From an uncultured Eubacteriales bacterium (GTDB lineage: Bacteria > Bacillota > Clostridia > Peptostreptococcales > Anaerovoracaceae), in assembly GCA_910583765.1 (NCBI GenBank), contig CAJTYS010000012.1, forward strand, positions 1 to 64,000: a DNA stretch of 64,000 nucleotides, read 5' to 3'. The notes beneath the pieces are model-generated. The model was not told where the DNA came from. It did no database searches and was given only the letters and a program-made list of their open reading frames with translations. Shown one piece after another: positions 17,667 to 25,453 of this stretch. The position numbers and the translations under genes are program-made. Position 1 is the first letter of the stretch, and each line of letters starts with the position of its first letter.

Positions 17667-18791
17667 ATGGCGACAGAATTAAGACGCGCAGAATTGACAA
17701 ACATTGTTTATGGTTCCAGTTTTTATGGCGGCGGCGGAGGCGGTTCCAGGCAGGAAGGCCTGGCGCTGATTGAAGCCATGTACAAGGAAGATCCTGATGC
17801 GTTCATTAAGATGATCGATATCACGGAAATGGAAGACGATCCAAATGTGGTTTCCACCATGATCGCGGCGTTGGGTTCGCCGGTGGCCACAAAAGGAAGG
17901 ACCTTCCAGGAAGAATCCGTCAATGCGGTAAAAGGCATGAGCGCAGAGGCGAGATTTGGCGGAAAAGAGTTAAAATACGTTTATTCCGGCGAAATGGGCG
18001 GCGGCAATACCATGCTGCCACTGTATGCCGCATGGAAATGCGGACTGCCGATCATTGACACAGATGGGAACGGACGGGCAGTCCCTGAACTGAACACAGG
18101 ATTGCTGCCAGTGCACGGCGTCCCTACCAGTCCGGTGATCTTGGCAAGTGAAGCAGGAGACACCATCGTGGCCAGAACAGAAGATCCTATGGATGGCGCT
18201 GCCTGCGAAAAGATTGCCAGGTACATGTGCCAGGCTTTCGATCAGGGCATTGGCTTCGCGGCTTGGATGATGAACAAAGAGCAGCATCTGAAAGCGTCAG
18301 CGCTGGGGCAGATGACACTGGCCAACGAGGTGGGTGAGATTTTGGTGAACACCCCAGCATCAGAGGCTGTGGGAAAACTGCAGGCATACTTTGATAAAAA
18401 GAAAATACCATTCAGACCGATCGTTGCCGCAGGTACGATCACAGATATCCAGATCAGTTCTGAAGGCGGATTCGATACAGGCGTAACTACAGTCCGTTCG
18501 GATAACGGCGAGGAATTCAAAGTCATCTTCCAGAACGAAAATCTCTATGTAAAGGCAGGAGATAAGACACTGGTCACTATTCCTACCATCATTTCCACTC
18601 TGGATCTGAGCGATGACAAAATGGCGATTCCTGTATCCAATAGTGAAACCCACGTAGGACAGAGAATCGCGCTCACAGTGACAAAGGCTGATGATCGCTG
18701 GTACGACCTGCCGGAATGCTATGGCTGCTGGGATGAAGTCATGGTCAGCGCGGATTACAGAAGCGCGAGACCGGAAGTCAAGTTTTGGTAG
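17667..18791 (+). CDS. DUF917 (S-methyl-thiohydantoin desulfurase-like) protein
   Basis: A 374-aa protein of the DUF917 family, now linked to S-Me-THD domains. The N-terminal glycine cluster (YGSSFYGGGGGGSRQEGLAL, residues 14-33) and GEMGGGNTMLPLYAA (about 108-122) are hallmark motifs. Some members act on thiohydantoins or related rings, and many lie next to hydantoinase or NCS1 permease genes. AGAGG precedes the ATG. It is the last gene of the first PucR module; a paralogue at 33098 belongs to the second. Confidence 0.85.
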   Translation: MATELRRAELTNIVYGSSFYGGGGGGSRQEGLALIEAMYKEDPDAFIKMIDITEMEDDPNVVSTMIAALGSPVATKGRTFQEESVNAVKGMSAEARFGGKELKYVYSGEMGGGNTMLPLYAAWKCGLPIIDTDGNGRAVPELNTGLLPVHGVPTSPVILASEAGDTIVARTEDPMDGAACEKIARYMCQAFDQGIGFAAWMMNKEQHLKASALGQMTLANEVGEILVNTPASEAVGKLQAYFDKKKIPFRPIVAAGTITDIQISSEGGFDTGVTTVRSDNGEEFKVIFQNENLYVKAGDKTLVTIPTIISTLDLSDDKMAIPVSNSETHVGQRIALTVTKADDRWYDLPECYGCWDEVMVSADYRSARPEVKFW

Positions 18792-18809
18792 GGGGATAGA
18801 AAAATAAGC

Positions 18810-18838
18810 TTGCATGTTTCTAACTGTCATGCCATAGT
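18810..18838 (+). promoter_or_regulatory. Weak promoter of antitoxin RNA, unit 1
   Basis: TTGCAT, 17 nt, CATAGT, aligned exactly with the better promoter of unit 2 (19132-19160). The -10 has decayed from TATATT-like to CATAGT. Confidence 0.45.
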
Positions 18839-18844
18839 AAATGT

Positions 18845-18937
18845 ATCAAAGGTGCTGCCGATAGACGGCTAGCCCATTAAATGCTTTAAATTACAAAGTA
18901 ACCGTCAGCTTTTCCAGGGTCAGGCGGTTATTTTTGT
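18845..18937 (+). ncRNA. Antitoxin RNA candidate, unit 1
   Basis: Begins with AGGTGCTGCCGATAGACGG, ends in a stem-loop AACCG...CGGTT followed by ATTTTTG, and overlaps the 3' end of the facing toxin frame. It parallels unit 2 throughout. Confidence 0.45.
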
Positions 18938-19032
18938 GTGTTATCATTATCCTTGCTTCCGATGGCGTATCCGAGACTGAAACAAGCCGCGCATAAGCCC
19001 AGCACTGAAACCAATCCTTCGATCGTCAACAT
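18928..19032 (-). CDS. 34-aa Fst/Hol_Tox-like mini-toxin, unit 1 (probably silent)
   Basis: Encodes MLTIEGLVSVLGLCAACFSL then GYAIGSKDNDNTQK: a short N terminus, one membrane helix (about residues 7-25) and a charged tail, as in holin-like/Fst/TxpA type I toxins. AAAGGAGG stands 9 nt before the ATG. Compared with unit 2 it differs by one residue (A15 instead of V). The roughly 100 bp that hold the promoter and 5' leader in unit 2 are missing here: the sequence jumps from the ribosome-site region straight to the downstream AT-rich repeat. It is therefore probably not transcribed by itself. Confidence 0.65.
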   Translation of the reverse strand: MLTIEGLVSVLGLCAACFSLGYAIGSKDNDNTQK

Positions 19033-19131
19033 CCGCTTGGCCCTCCTTTCAGATTCCCTTGCGGATTTCTATGATAAAATGAATAAAAAGGAGCCACTTC
19101 CTTAAAAGGTAAGTATTTTTGAAAAATAGGC

Positions 19132-19160
19132 TTGAGTTTTTTTGAAGAGCATGATATATT
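19132..19160 (+). promoter_or_regulatory. Promoter of antitoxin RNA, unit 2
   Basis: TTGAGT, 17-nt spacer, TATATT on the plus strand, facing the toxin gene. Confidence 0.65.
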
Positions 19161-19165
19161 AGAAA

Positions 19166-19252
19166 CATCAAAGGTGCTATCGATAGACGGTTAGCCCGAT
19201 TTATTAAGTGCAATAGCCGCTTAACTTGTCAGGTTGGGGCGGCTATTTTTGT
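19166..19252 (+). ncRNA. Antitoxin RNA candidate, unit 2 (~85 nt)
   Basis: Starts near AGGTGCTATCGATAGACGG, ends at the stem AATAGCCGC...GCGGCTATT with TTTTTG. It is convergent with the toxin mRNA and overlaps its stop codon and 3' end, as RNA II does in par/Fst loci. Confidence 0.6.
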
Positions 19253-19347
19253 GTGTTATCATTATCCTTGCTTCCGATGGCGTATCCGAGACTGAAACAA
19301 GCCACGCACAAGCCCAGCACAGAAACCAATCCTTCAATCGTCAACAT
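19243..19347 (-). CDS. 34-aa Fst/Hol_Tox-like mini-toxin, unit 2
   Basis: Encodes MLTIEGLVSVLGLCVACFSL then GYAIGSKDNDNTQK, a single-helix membrane peptide of the type I toxin class that depolarises or disturbs the membrane when overproduced (family knowledge). A GGGAGGG-like ribosome site lies about 10 nt before the ATG. Its own minus-strand promoter (19457-19485) gives an mRNA with a roughly 100-nt leader. That leader starts with AGGTGCTATC...CGGTTAGCCC, the same motif found at the 5' end of the facing antitoxin RNA. Size and layout fit the par/Fst family; sequence identity to a named member is not claimed. Confidence 0.75.
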   Translation of the reverse strand: MLTIEGLVSVLGLCVACFSLGYAIGSKDNDNTQK

Positions 19348-19456
19348 CCGCTCAGCCCTCCCTTCCCAGATTCCCTTGTGGGTTTCTATGTAAACAGAGG
19401 GTCACAGTCCCTCCGGAGAGGGCTAACCGCCTACCATCTTGATAGCACCTGCGAGT

Positions 19457-19485
19457 ATTTTACCACAGCATTATGGAAAATTCAA
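19457..19485 (-). promoter_or_regulatory. Toxin promoter, unit 2
   Basis: Minus strand TTGAAT, 17 nt, TAAAAT. The corresponding segment is deleted in unit 1. Confidence 0.65.
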
Positions 19486-19602
19486 CAATAAAATTAAATA
19501 AAAAGGAATTGATTCCTTAAAAAGTAAATGATTCTACGCTTCGTGGGGTGCGGTTTTTGACGATTTGTGGTAGAGTAAATAGGAGCGAGAGAGGAGGATG
19601 TC

Positions 19603-20187
19603 ATGGACGCAAGAAAGATTGGCTCAGAGATCGCAGAACTGCGGAAGGCAAAGGGCTGGACGCAGAGACAGCTGGCAGAACAGCTGCATGTTACGGATAA
19701 AGCCATCAGCAAGTGGGAAACCGGCCAGGGATGCCCGGACATTTCACTGCTGGGGGCGCTTTCTGAAATCATGGAAGTCAATTTAGAAAATCTGTTAGAA
19801 GGGGATATCAGCCCTAATGAAAGGGATGGAGGAAATATGAAGCGAATGAAATTTTACGTGTGCCCTACCTGCGGGACCGTGTTGACCGCCACAGGGCAGG
19901 CAGAAATCACCTGCTGCGGCAGGAAGTTATCGGCATTGACTGCGAGGCCAGCGGATGAAACGCACCGGCCTGTGGTGGAAATCGTAGAAAACGATTATTA
20001 CATGACATTTGATCACCCCATGACCAAAGCGCATTATCTCACTTTTGCGGCATGGGTGACTTATGACCAGATGCTGCTCATGCGGCTTTATCCAGAGCAG
20101 GCCGCGGAAGTGCGTTTTCCAAAGATCAAAAAGGGAAAGTTATACGTTTATTGCAGTCAGGATGGACTGTGGGAAGTCCGCCTTTAG
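19603..20187 (+). CDS. XRE-type HTH fused to a desulfoferrodoxin/superoxide-reductase-like domain
   Basis: 194 aa. Residues about 5-58 are a Cro/CI HTH (RQLAEQLHVTDKAISKWETG). A hinge is followed by a rubredoxin-like knuckle (CPTCGTVL...CCGRKL, about 88-110) and a superoxide-reductase-like beta sandwich (about 120-194, with DHPMTKAHYLTF and YCSQDGLWEV). Superoxide reductase uses four His and one Cys on iron. Here the last CNxHGLW-type motif reads CSQDGLW, so one His ligand is replaced by Asp. That suggests a sensor, or a dead enzyme, rather than an active reductase. GAGGAGG precedes the ATG. Probable redox- or metal-sensing repressor; target unknown. Confidence 0.85.
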   Translation: MDARKIGSEIAELRKAKGWTQRQLAEQLHVTDKAISKWETGQGCPDISLLGALSEIMEVNLENLLEGDISPNERDGGNMKRMKFYVCPTCGTVLTATGQAEITCCGRKLSALTARPADETHRPVVEIVENDYYMTFDHPMTKAHYLTFAAWVTYDQMLLMRLYPEQAAEVRFPKIKKGKLYVYCSQDGLWEVRL

Positions 20188-20261
20188 CGCAAGGCGTATG
20201 TCAAGCTGCGTGGACCCTTCAAAAACTTTGAATGACCACAGCAGCTTTGATCCTAACATCA

Positions 20262-20302
20262 AAAAAGAGTTCGCCAAACTTGTGCTTTGACGAACTCTTT
20301 TC
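20262..20302. terminator. Bidirectional terminator
   Basis: AAAAAAGAGTTCG...CGAACTCTTTT, placed between the HTH-fusion gene and the facing resolvase gene; usable from both sides. Confidence 0.8.
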
Positions 20303-20338
20303 AATATGTTTTCCTTTTTAAGATAGAGGCGAAGGGCA

Positions 20339-20941
20339 TCACAGATCGAGACGCTTCACATGCTGAAAAAAATAGGTCCTGCCTACGCCTAACGCTTCTA
20401 AAGCTTCGGACAGCTTCATTTCTTTTGTCCGCCATTTTCGCACGATTCTTTCAAAATTCTCTGGCAGCGGTTTCCCTGGATTTCCAAAACGGATGCCCCG
20501 CTCTTTTGCCGCGGCGATTCCCTCCTCTTGGCGCTTTCTGATGTTTTCCCGCTCCTTCTGGGCAACATAGGCCAAGATCTGCAGTACGAGATCCGCCATG
20601 AAGAGGCCAGTTAAGTCGCCATCTCGGGTTCGAGTGTCCAGCAGCGGCATGTCCAGCACAACGATATCCACATGCTTTGTCTTTGTCAGCATGCGCCATT
20701 CCTCCAAGATTTCCTCATAATTGCGTCCCAGGCGGTCCATGGAATGGATCACAAGGACATCTCCGTCTCGCAGCTTTTCGATCAGGCGTTGGTATGCGGG
20801 GCGGTTAAAATCTTTACCGCTCTGCTTGTCCAGATAAATGTTTTTCTCTGGAACAGGAAAATCGCGCAGCGCGATTTTCTGCCTGGCTTCATTTTGGTCT
20901 TTTGCGGATACTCGAATGTATCCGTAGGTTTTGTTTGGCAT
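20339..20941 (-). CDS. Small serine recombinase (resolvase/invertase family)
   Basis: 200 aa. The N-terminal resolvase domain has the catalytic serine in YGYIRVSAKDQ (about residue 12), IHSMDRLGRNYEEI (about 65-78) and the long E helix (LQILAYVAQKERENIRKRQE, about 120-139). A short helix-turn-helix-like C terminus follows (SEALEALGVGRTYFFQHVK). AAAGGAG precedes the ATG. No transposase, integron or invertible segment is obvious next to it. It belongs to the same small-resolvase family as the gene at 51078, sharing SGKDFNRP and VDIVVLDMPLLDTR. Confidence 0.88.
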   Translation of the reverse strand: MPNKTYGYIRVSAKDQNEARQKIALRDFPVPEKNIYLDKQSGKDFNRPAYQRLIEKLRDGDVLVIHSMDRLGRNYEEILEEWRMLTKTKHVDIVVLDMPLLDTRTRDGDLTGLFMADLVLQILAYVAQKERENIRKRQEEGIAAAKERGIRFGNPGKPLPENFERIVRKWRTKEMKLSEALEALGVGRTYFFQHVKRLDL

Positions 20942-21075
20942 CTGGTTGCTCCTTTCTTTACTTGAATGAGACCTGCTGTGAATGACCTCATTGCCGATTG
21001 TTTTATTCTAAAGGATAAACAGGGCTGGCGCAGAAGTTTTTTCTAGTGAAATTTTTAAAATCAACTATAAAATGC

Positions 21076-21107
21076 TTGACAAACAATATTATATGAAATA
21101 TAGTATT
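21076..21107 (+). promoter_or_regulatory. PadR operon promoter with overlapping palindrome
   Basis: TTGACA (21076-21081), 17 nt, TATAGT (21099-21104). The palindrome AATATTATAT-GAA-ATATAGTATT (21085-21107, one mismatch) covers the spacer and -10, a likely PadR autoregulatory site. Confidence 0.7.
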
Positions 21108-21146
21108 AAACACAGAACAATATAATACAAGAAAGAAGGAGGGGAC

Positions 21147-21467
21147 ATGGGATTTAAAATCGAATCAGCCCTGTTGGAAGCATGTGTGCTTGCCGTATTG
21201 TTAAAAGGCGATACGTATGGCTATGTGCTGACCCAATCCATGAAAAAAGTGCTGGATATTTCGGAATCCACATTGTATCCAGTGCTGCGGCGTCTGCAAA
21301 AGGAAGATTATCTGCGGACTTACGACCAGCCATTCCAAGGTCGGAACCGGCGATACTACAGCGTGACGGAAAAGGGGCGGCAAAAGTGTGAAACGTACAA
21401 GGAAGAATGGAAAGACTACAAGGAGCGGATCGACTCCTTGCTAAACGGGGGTGAAAACTATGAATAG
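21147..21467 (+). CDS. PadR-family transcriptional regulator
   Basis: A 106-aa winged-helix repressor. ALLEACVLAVLLKGDTYGYV and STLYPVLRRLQKEDYLRTY are the PadR signature, followed by RRYYSVTEKG. AAGGAGG precedes the ATG. It is the first gene of the padR-DUF1700-DUF4097 operon, a common Firmicutes trio. It probably represses its own promoter at the AT-rich palindrome and responds to envelope stress or a drug-like ligand (inference). Confidence 0.9.
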   Translation: MGFKIESALLEACVLAVLLKGDTYGYVLTQSMKKVLDISESTLYPVLRRLQKEDYLRTYDQPFQGRNRRYYSVTEKGRQKCETYKEEWKDYKERIDSLLNGGENYE

Positions 21468-22071
21468 GCAGGAGTTCATGTATCGGCTGGCTGCCGAACT
21501 GTCAAAGATGCCGCGGGGCGAGATGCAGGCAGCCATGGAGTACTACGATGAATATTTTGATGAGGCGGGACCAGAGCGGGAACAGGAGGCCATCCGAGAG
21601 CTGGGCAGTCCGGAGAAAATCGCGGCACAGATCAAAGCGGATTATGCCATGCGTCAATTAGGAGAGCCAGGGATGGTGCGAAGTCCGCGAAAAGGGCTGC
21701 GGGCTTTTCTATGGGTCATTCTCGGTGTGTTCGCGGCGCCAGTGGCCCTTCCGGTGGCCATTGCGCTGGGTGTCTGCGTTTTGGCAGTGTTCATCTGCCT
21801 GTTTGCCGTGGCGATTTCGCTGATCATTGCCTTTGGAGCCACTTGCGTCAGCGGCATCGCACTGGTGGGCGTGGGCATTGCCGGATTGTCAGGAAGTCTG
21901 GCAGCAGGCATCATGCTCATTGGCATGGGTCTGGTTTCCGCGGGAATCACGGCTATTTTGTGTGTAGGTGTTGTTATAGGAGTCCGCGCCGCTGTCCGTC
22001 TTTTGGCAAAACGGCTGCGGAAAGACCATGACCGCTGGCAAGCGCGGCGTCTGGAAAAGGAGGAAAAATAA
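21460..22071 (+). CDS. DUF1700 membrane protein
   Basis: About 203 aa. The N-terminal helical domain has the family motif MEYYDEYFDEAGPEREQEAI (about residues 23-42), and three to four membrane helices follow (about 80-185). The ATG at 21460 lies inside the end of padR (8-nt overlap) with GGGGGTG as ribosome site, so it is translationally coupled. DUF1700 proteins usually accompany PadR and DUF4097 genes. Their role is unknown; they may control or assemble the DUF4097 partner at the membrane. Confidence 0.85.
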   Translation: MNRQEFMYRLAAELSKMPRGEMQAAMEYYDEYFDEAGPEREQEAIRELGSPEKIAAQIKADYAMRQLGEPGMVRSPRKGLRAFLWVILGVFAAPVALPVAIALGVCVLAVFICLFAVAISLIIAFGATCVSGIALVGVGIAGLSGSLAAGIMLIGMGLVSAGITAILCVGVVIGVRAAVRLLAKRLRKDHDRWQARRLEKEEK

Positions 22072-22072
22072 A

Positions 22073-22936
22073 ATGACACGGGGAATGAGGAAATTTCTGG
22101 TTGTTTGCGGAATCGTCATCAGCGTAGGGCTGCTGTTGAGTCTAGTAGGCTGGATTCTTGGAGGGATCAAAGGACTGGCGGGCGTGGAAGATAAGGTGTC
22201 ATGGATCTCTTTTGGGGGACATGGAGAGGAGATGCGTACCATGAAGTTAGAGCCTTTTTCTTCCATTGATTTGGACTGTGACATGGGCAGCGTGGAGTTG
22301 ATCCAAAGCGACAGCTTTTTCATGGAAATGAATTATGACAAAAAAATCGGCGCGCCAGAGGTAGAAGTGGAAGGCGAAACTTTGGAGATCACATCTCAGC
22401 GGCATAGAGGATGGTGGCTGGACTTTAATGTGTTCAAAGGCAAGGATTATGCGGATACGAAGATGAAAATCTATTATCCAAAGGGCACGGTGTTCCAAAC
22501 TATACGGCTGGAAAACGATATGGGGGACATAGAATTAAAAGGTCTCCAGGCAGAAATGGTTGATGTTGCTTCTGCTTGCGGTGATGTGACGCTGGATGGG
22601 CTTACAGCCGATTCTCTGAGTCTGGATTGTGATATGGGCGACATAGAGGCCCGAGGGCTCCAGACCAAGGGCGTGGACGCTGAAATCAACATGGGCAATG
22701 TCGAACTGGCGGGAACTCTTGCGGGAACCACAAAAATCAGCTGCGACATGGGCGACTGCACGTTAGAGACAGAGCTGGACAAAAAATCTTATAGCGTTCA
22801 TACGGACATTGACATGGGCGATTGTTCCATCAATGGCCAGGATGTGGGATCCACGCACACGATCGTCAATGATGCGGCGGAGAATAAGATCGAAGTGGAG
22901 TCCAACACCGGAAACGTGGAAATCAATTTCCGCTGA
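22073..22936 (+). CDS. DUF4097 beta-strand-repeat putative adhesin
   Basis: About 287 aa with an N-terminal membrane anchor (KFLVVCGIVISVGLLLSLVG, about residues 7-26) and a beta-helix-like region built from repeats with the pattern LDCDMGDIE/INMGNVEL (about 60-285). GGAGG and a 1-nt gap to DUF1700 make it the third gene of the operon. The family is called a putative adhesin and is often linked to envelope-stress responses. Likely anchored outside. Confidence 0.85.
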   Translation: MTRGMRKFLVVCGIVISVGLLLSLVGWILGGIKGLAGVEDKVSWISFGGHGEEMRTMKLEPFSSIDLDCDMGSVELIQSDSFFMEMNYDKKIGAPEVEVEGETLEITSQRHRGWWLDFNVFKGKDYADTKMKIYYPKGTVFQTIRLENDMGDIELKGLQAEMVDVASACGDVTLDGLTADSLSLDCDMGDIEARGLQTKGVDAEINMGNVELAGTLAGTTKISCDMGDCTLETELDKKSYSVHTDIDMGDCSINGQDVGSTHTIVNDAAENKIEVESNTGNVEINFR

Positions 22937-23037
22937 TCAGAAGTGGGTCAGGGCCCGCAGAAGGGAAAAAATATCGGATCAGGCCCTTTAAACTGATTTT
23001 ATGATTTTAATAAAGTGTGTATCATGATGGAATAAAT

Positions 23038-23082
23038 AGAGGCTGCCAGCGCAAGAAAAAATCAACTTGCGGGGCAGCCTCT
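23038..23082. terminator. Hairpin terminator between DUF4097 and rubrerythrin genes
   Basis: Long stem AGAGGCTGCC...GGCAGCCTCT with CGCAAG/CTTGCG inside; it can serve both converging genes, although T-runs are weak. Confidence 0.6.
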
Positions 23083-23121
23083 GGTGTTTGTCGTACCTGT
23101 TAGATCAGGGTGACTTTCTGT

Positions 23122-23664
23122 TTAGCCAAAGTATCTGTTCAGCAGACCTTCAAACGCACAGCCATGTCTTGCTTCGTCTTTCGCCATTTCGTGAACTGTG
23201 TCATGGATCGCATCCAGGTTCTGGTCTTTTGCCATCTTAGCGAGAGCTTTCTTGCCAGCGCAAGCGCCGTTTTCAGCGTCAACACGCATTTCCAGGTTTT
23301 TCTTCGTGGAGTCTGTGACTACTTCGCCCAGCAGTTCCGCGAATTTAGCAGCATGTTCTGCTTCTTCCCATGCAGCCTTTTCCCAGTACAGGCCGATTTC
23401 AGGATACCCTTCTCTGTGAGCCACTCTTGCCATTGCCAGGTACATGCCGACTTCTGTGCATTCGCCTGTGAAGTTTTCTTTCAGACCTTCGATGATCGCA
23501 GGGTCAACACCCTTGGCAACGCCTACAACATGCTGGTCAGCCCATTCTTTCTTTCCTTCCTGAGCCTTTACGAATTTTTCCGCGGCAGCCTTGCACTGCG
23601 GGCACTGTGCTGGTGGTTCCGCTCCTTCATGAGTATAACCGCAAACTGAACATGTCCATTTCAT
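23122..23664 (-). CDS. Reverse rubrerythrin (peroxide-reducing)
   Basis: 180 aa. The rubredoxin module is N-terminal (CSVCGYTHEG...CPQCKAAAE, residues 4-28) and the diiron four-helix module follows (about 45-178). Glu/His ligands are visible in TGECTEVGMYLAMA, EEAEHAAKFAELLG and MAKDEARHGCAFEGLL. The order is reversed compared with classical rubrerythrin, as in clostridial NADH peroxidases that detoxify H2O2 and O2. AGGAGG precedes the ATG. Its leader holds the folded repeat copy B. Confidence 0.93.
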   Translation of the reverse strand: MKWTCSVCGYTHEGAEPPAQCPQCKAAAEKFVKAQEGKKEWADQHVVGVAKGVDPAIIEGLKENFTGECTEVGMYLAMARVAHREGYPEIGLYWEKAAWEEAEHAAKFAELLGEVVTDSTKKNLEMRVDAENGACAGKKALAKMAKDQNLDAIHDTVHEMAKDEARHGCAFEGLLNRYFG

Positions 23665-23700
23665 AGTTTTCTACCTCCTAAATCATGATTCAAAATTATA

Positions 23701-23790
23701 TTATGTAGGAAATATCACTCCTGGATATTTCCGAAATACCGAACAAAGCTGGTCCCCCGAAAGCGATGATCGAAAGGTAACTTTGTCATA
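23701..23790. repeat. Copy B of ~90-bp folded intergenic repeat
   Basis: GGAAATATC...GATATTTCC hairpin (9 bp perfect), then ACAAAG...CTTTGT pairing with a variable inner part (CCCCCGAAAG). It lies in the leader region of the reverse rubrerythrin gene, reading in the opposite sense to that gene. Confidence 0.6.
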
Positions 23791-23843
23791 CTCTAGTTAT
23801 ACCACTTTTTCCATGGATAAAACAACCTTTTTTTTGTCCAGTC

Positions 23844-23872
23844 TTTACCTTTTGTGAAAAAAAAGGTATAAT
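23844..23872 (+). promoter_or_regulatory. SigA-type promoter of the binding-protein operon
   Basis: TTTACC, 17-nt spacer, TATAAT; about 68 nt before the ATG at 23940. Confidence 0.7.
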
Positions 23873-23939
23873 TTATGATACGCACGCAAAGGGGTGGGCA
23901 AAATCACTTGGGATCGGTTTAAGGAGCGGAGATAAGGGT

Positions 23940-25226
23940 ATGAAAATAGGTAAGAAATTAATCGTGGGGCTCCTGATGGCAGGGCTTTTTTCCATGTCCT
24001 TCACAGGATGCACCACATTTGATAATTTTAAAGAAGCTTTTATAAATAAAAACGCACAGCAGGACGATACTATTAGAATAGGCGTCTATGAACCCATGAG
24101 CGGCGGGGAAAAGGATGGCGGAGAGTTGGAAATCCAAGGAATTGAACTGGCGAATCAGCTGTACCCGACAGTCCTGGGAAAAAAGGTGGAGCTGGTCTAC
24201 GCGGACAATCGTTCGGATATCGACGCAGCGGAGACCGTAATGGCTGATCTAATGAAAAAGCGGCCGCTGGTTGTCCTGGGCAGCTATGGCAGCATTTACT
24301 CTCTCGTGGCTAACGCGCATATAGAAGCGGCGGGAATTCCGGCCATTGCCATGACCAACACCAACCCGCTGGTAACGAAAAATCATCCTTACTACTTTCG
24401 GGTCTGCTTCGTGGACACCTACCAAGGGGTCGCCTTGGCGAGATACGCTTATGAGGAGCTGGGGCAGCTGAAAACCGGCATCCTGCTTCCGGAAGACGAT
24501 GACCAAGCCATTGCCATGGCCAGCGCTTTCAAAGAGAAAATGATAGAACTCACAGGAGACCAGGAAGTTGTCGCTGTTTATCAGAAATTCAAGTCAAAGG
24601 ACGAAGATTTTTCTCAGCAGCTCCAGGCTATTGTGGATTCAGGGGTGGGGACGGTCTTCCTGGCCGGCGACACAGCAGATGCGGCAAATGTCCTAAAGCA
24701 GGCTAAAAAAATGGGAATCAGCCAAATCACCTTTTTAGGCGGAAATGGCTGGGCCACAGATGAATTCATGGACAACGGGGGAAAATACGTTTCAGGCAAC
24801 ATTGCGTTTTCTACTTTATACACAGAAAAAGAGGCAGTAACAGCCACCTCACAGGAACTTTCTGACGCATACAAGAAAAAATACGGTGGCGACAAGACCC
24901 TGGAAGCAGCTACGGCACTGGGATTCGATGCGTATCTTCTGGCCCTGCACGCCATTGAAGCGGCAGGTACAGGAACAGATGGTCAGCAGGTACGCAATGC
25001 GCTGGCAACTACGGAAAACTTCCAGGGTGCGTCCGGGGACATTACTTTTGATAATTACGGAGATCCACAAAAATCCGTTGTTATAAATACGATTGTCAAT
25101 AAAAAAATCAACCCGATTTGCACCATAGAGCCTTACGAACCAGAACCGGAGCCGAAGGCGGGCAAATCAGACAAATCGAACAAAAAAGAAAAGAAAAAGG
25201 AGAAGAAAAATGGAACAGAAGATTAA
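23940..25226 (+). CDS. ABC-type branched-chain amino acid/amide binding lipoprotein (LivJ-like)
   Basis: 428 aa. A lipoprotein signal ends in the lipobox FTGC (Cys about residue 23). The Peripla_BP_6 domain covers about residues 45-385 (RIGVYEPMSGGEKDGG, DNRSDIDAAETVMADLM). The tail is Lys/Glu-rich (about 400-428). It captures an amino acid or small amide outside the membrane. No permease or ATPase gene follows, so it is either an orphan binding protein or works with transporters elsewhere. It overlaps the NifU-like gene by 17 nt. Confidence 0.88.
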   Translation: MKIGKKLIVGLLMAGLFSMSFTGCTTFDNFKEAFINKNAQQDDTIRIGVYEPMSGGEKDGGELEIQGIELANQLYPTVLGKKVELVYADNRSDIDAAETVMADLMKKRPLVVLGSYGSIYSLVANAHIEAAGIPAIAMTNTNPLVTKNHPYYFRVCFVDTYQGVALARYAYEELGQLKTGILLPEDDDQAIAMASAFKEKMIELTGDQEVVAVYQKFKSKDEDFSQQLQAIVDSGVGTVFLAGDTADAANVLKQAKKMGISQITFLGGNGWATDEFMDNGGKYVSGNIAFSTLYTEKEAVTATSQELSDAYKKKYGGDKTLEAATALGFDAYLLALHAIEAAGTGTDGQQVRNALATTENFQGASGDITFDNYGDPQKSVVINTIVNKKINPICTIEPYEPEPEPKAGKSDKSNKKEKKKEKKNGTED

Positions 25227-25434
25227 AGAAGGTTTAGATCAAATCAGACCTTTCCTGCAGAGGGATGGGGGAGATATCGAGTTTGTGGAATATACAGATG
25301 ACAATATCGTGAAAGTCAGATTACAGGGACACTGCGCAGGATGTCCAGGCGCGCAGATGACCATTAAAGGCGTAGTGGAAAAGATATTGAGGGAAAGCTA
25401 TCCTGAGATCCAGGGTGTAGAAGCTGTCCAGTAA
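25210..25434 (+). CDS. NifU C-terminal-like Fe-S scaffold protein
   Basis: A 74-aa protein consisting only of the NifU_C domain. It has the FLQRDGGDIEFVEY start and the CAGCPGAQMT motif, whose two Cys (CxxC) hold the cluster. AAAAGGAG precedes the ATG inside the end of the binding-protein gene. It helps build or carry Fe-S clusters in the cytosol. The operon partners (binding protein, CapA-like protein, dipeptidase) do not explain its placement. Confidence 0.9.
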   Translation: MEQKIKEGLDQIRPFLQRDGGDIEFVEYTDDNIVKVRLQGHCAGCPGAQMTIKGVVEKILRESYPEIQGVEAVQ

Positions 25435-25453
25435 TATCCGATTGGTAGGGGTT

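Noticed and set aside
16604..17704. 366-codon minus-strand frame opposite the M29-like gene
   Set aside because: No recognisable protein; the plus-strand gene has a ribosome site and family motifs.
20339..20941. Invertible segment or transposon around the resolvase gene
   Set aside because: No terminal inverted repeats, second recombinase or transposase were found in the flanks.
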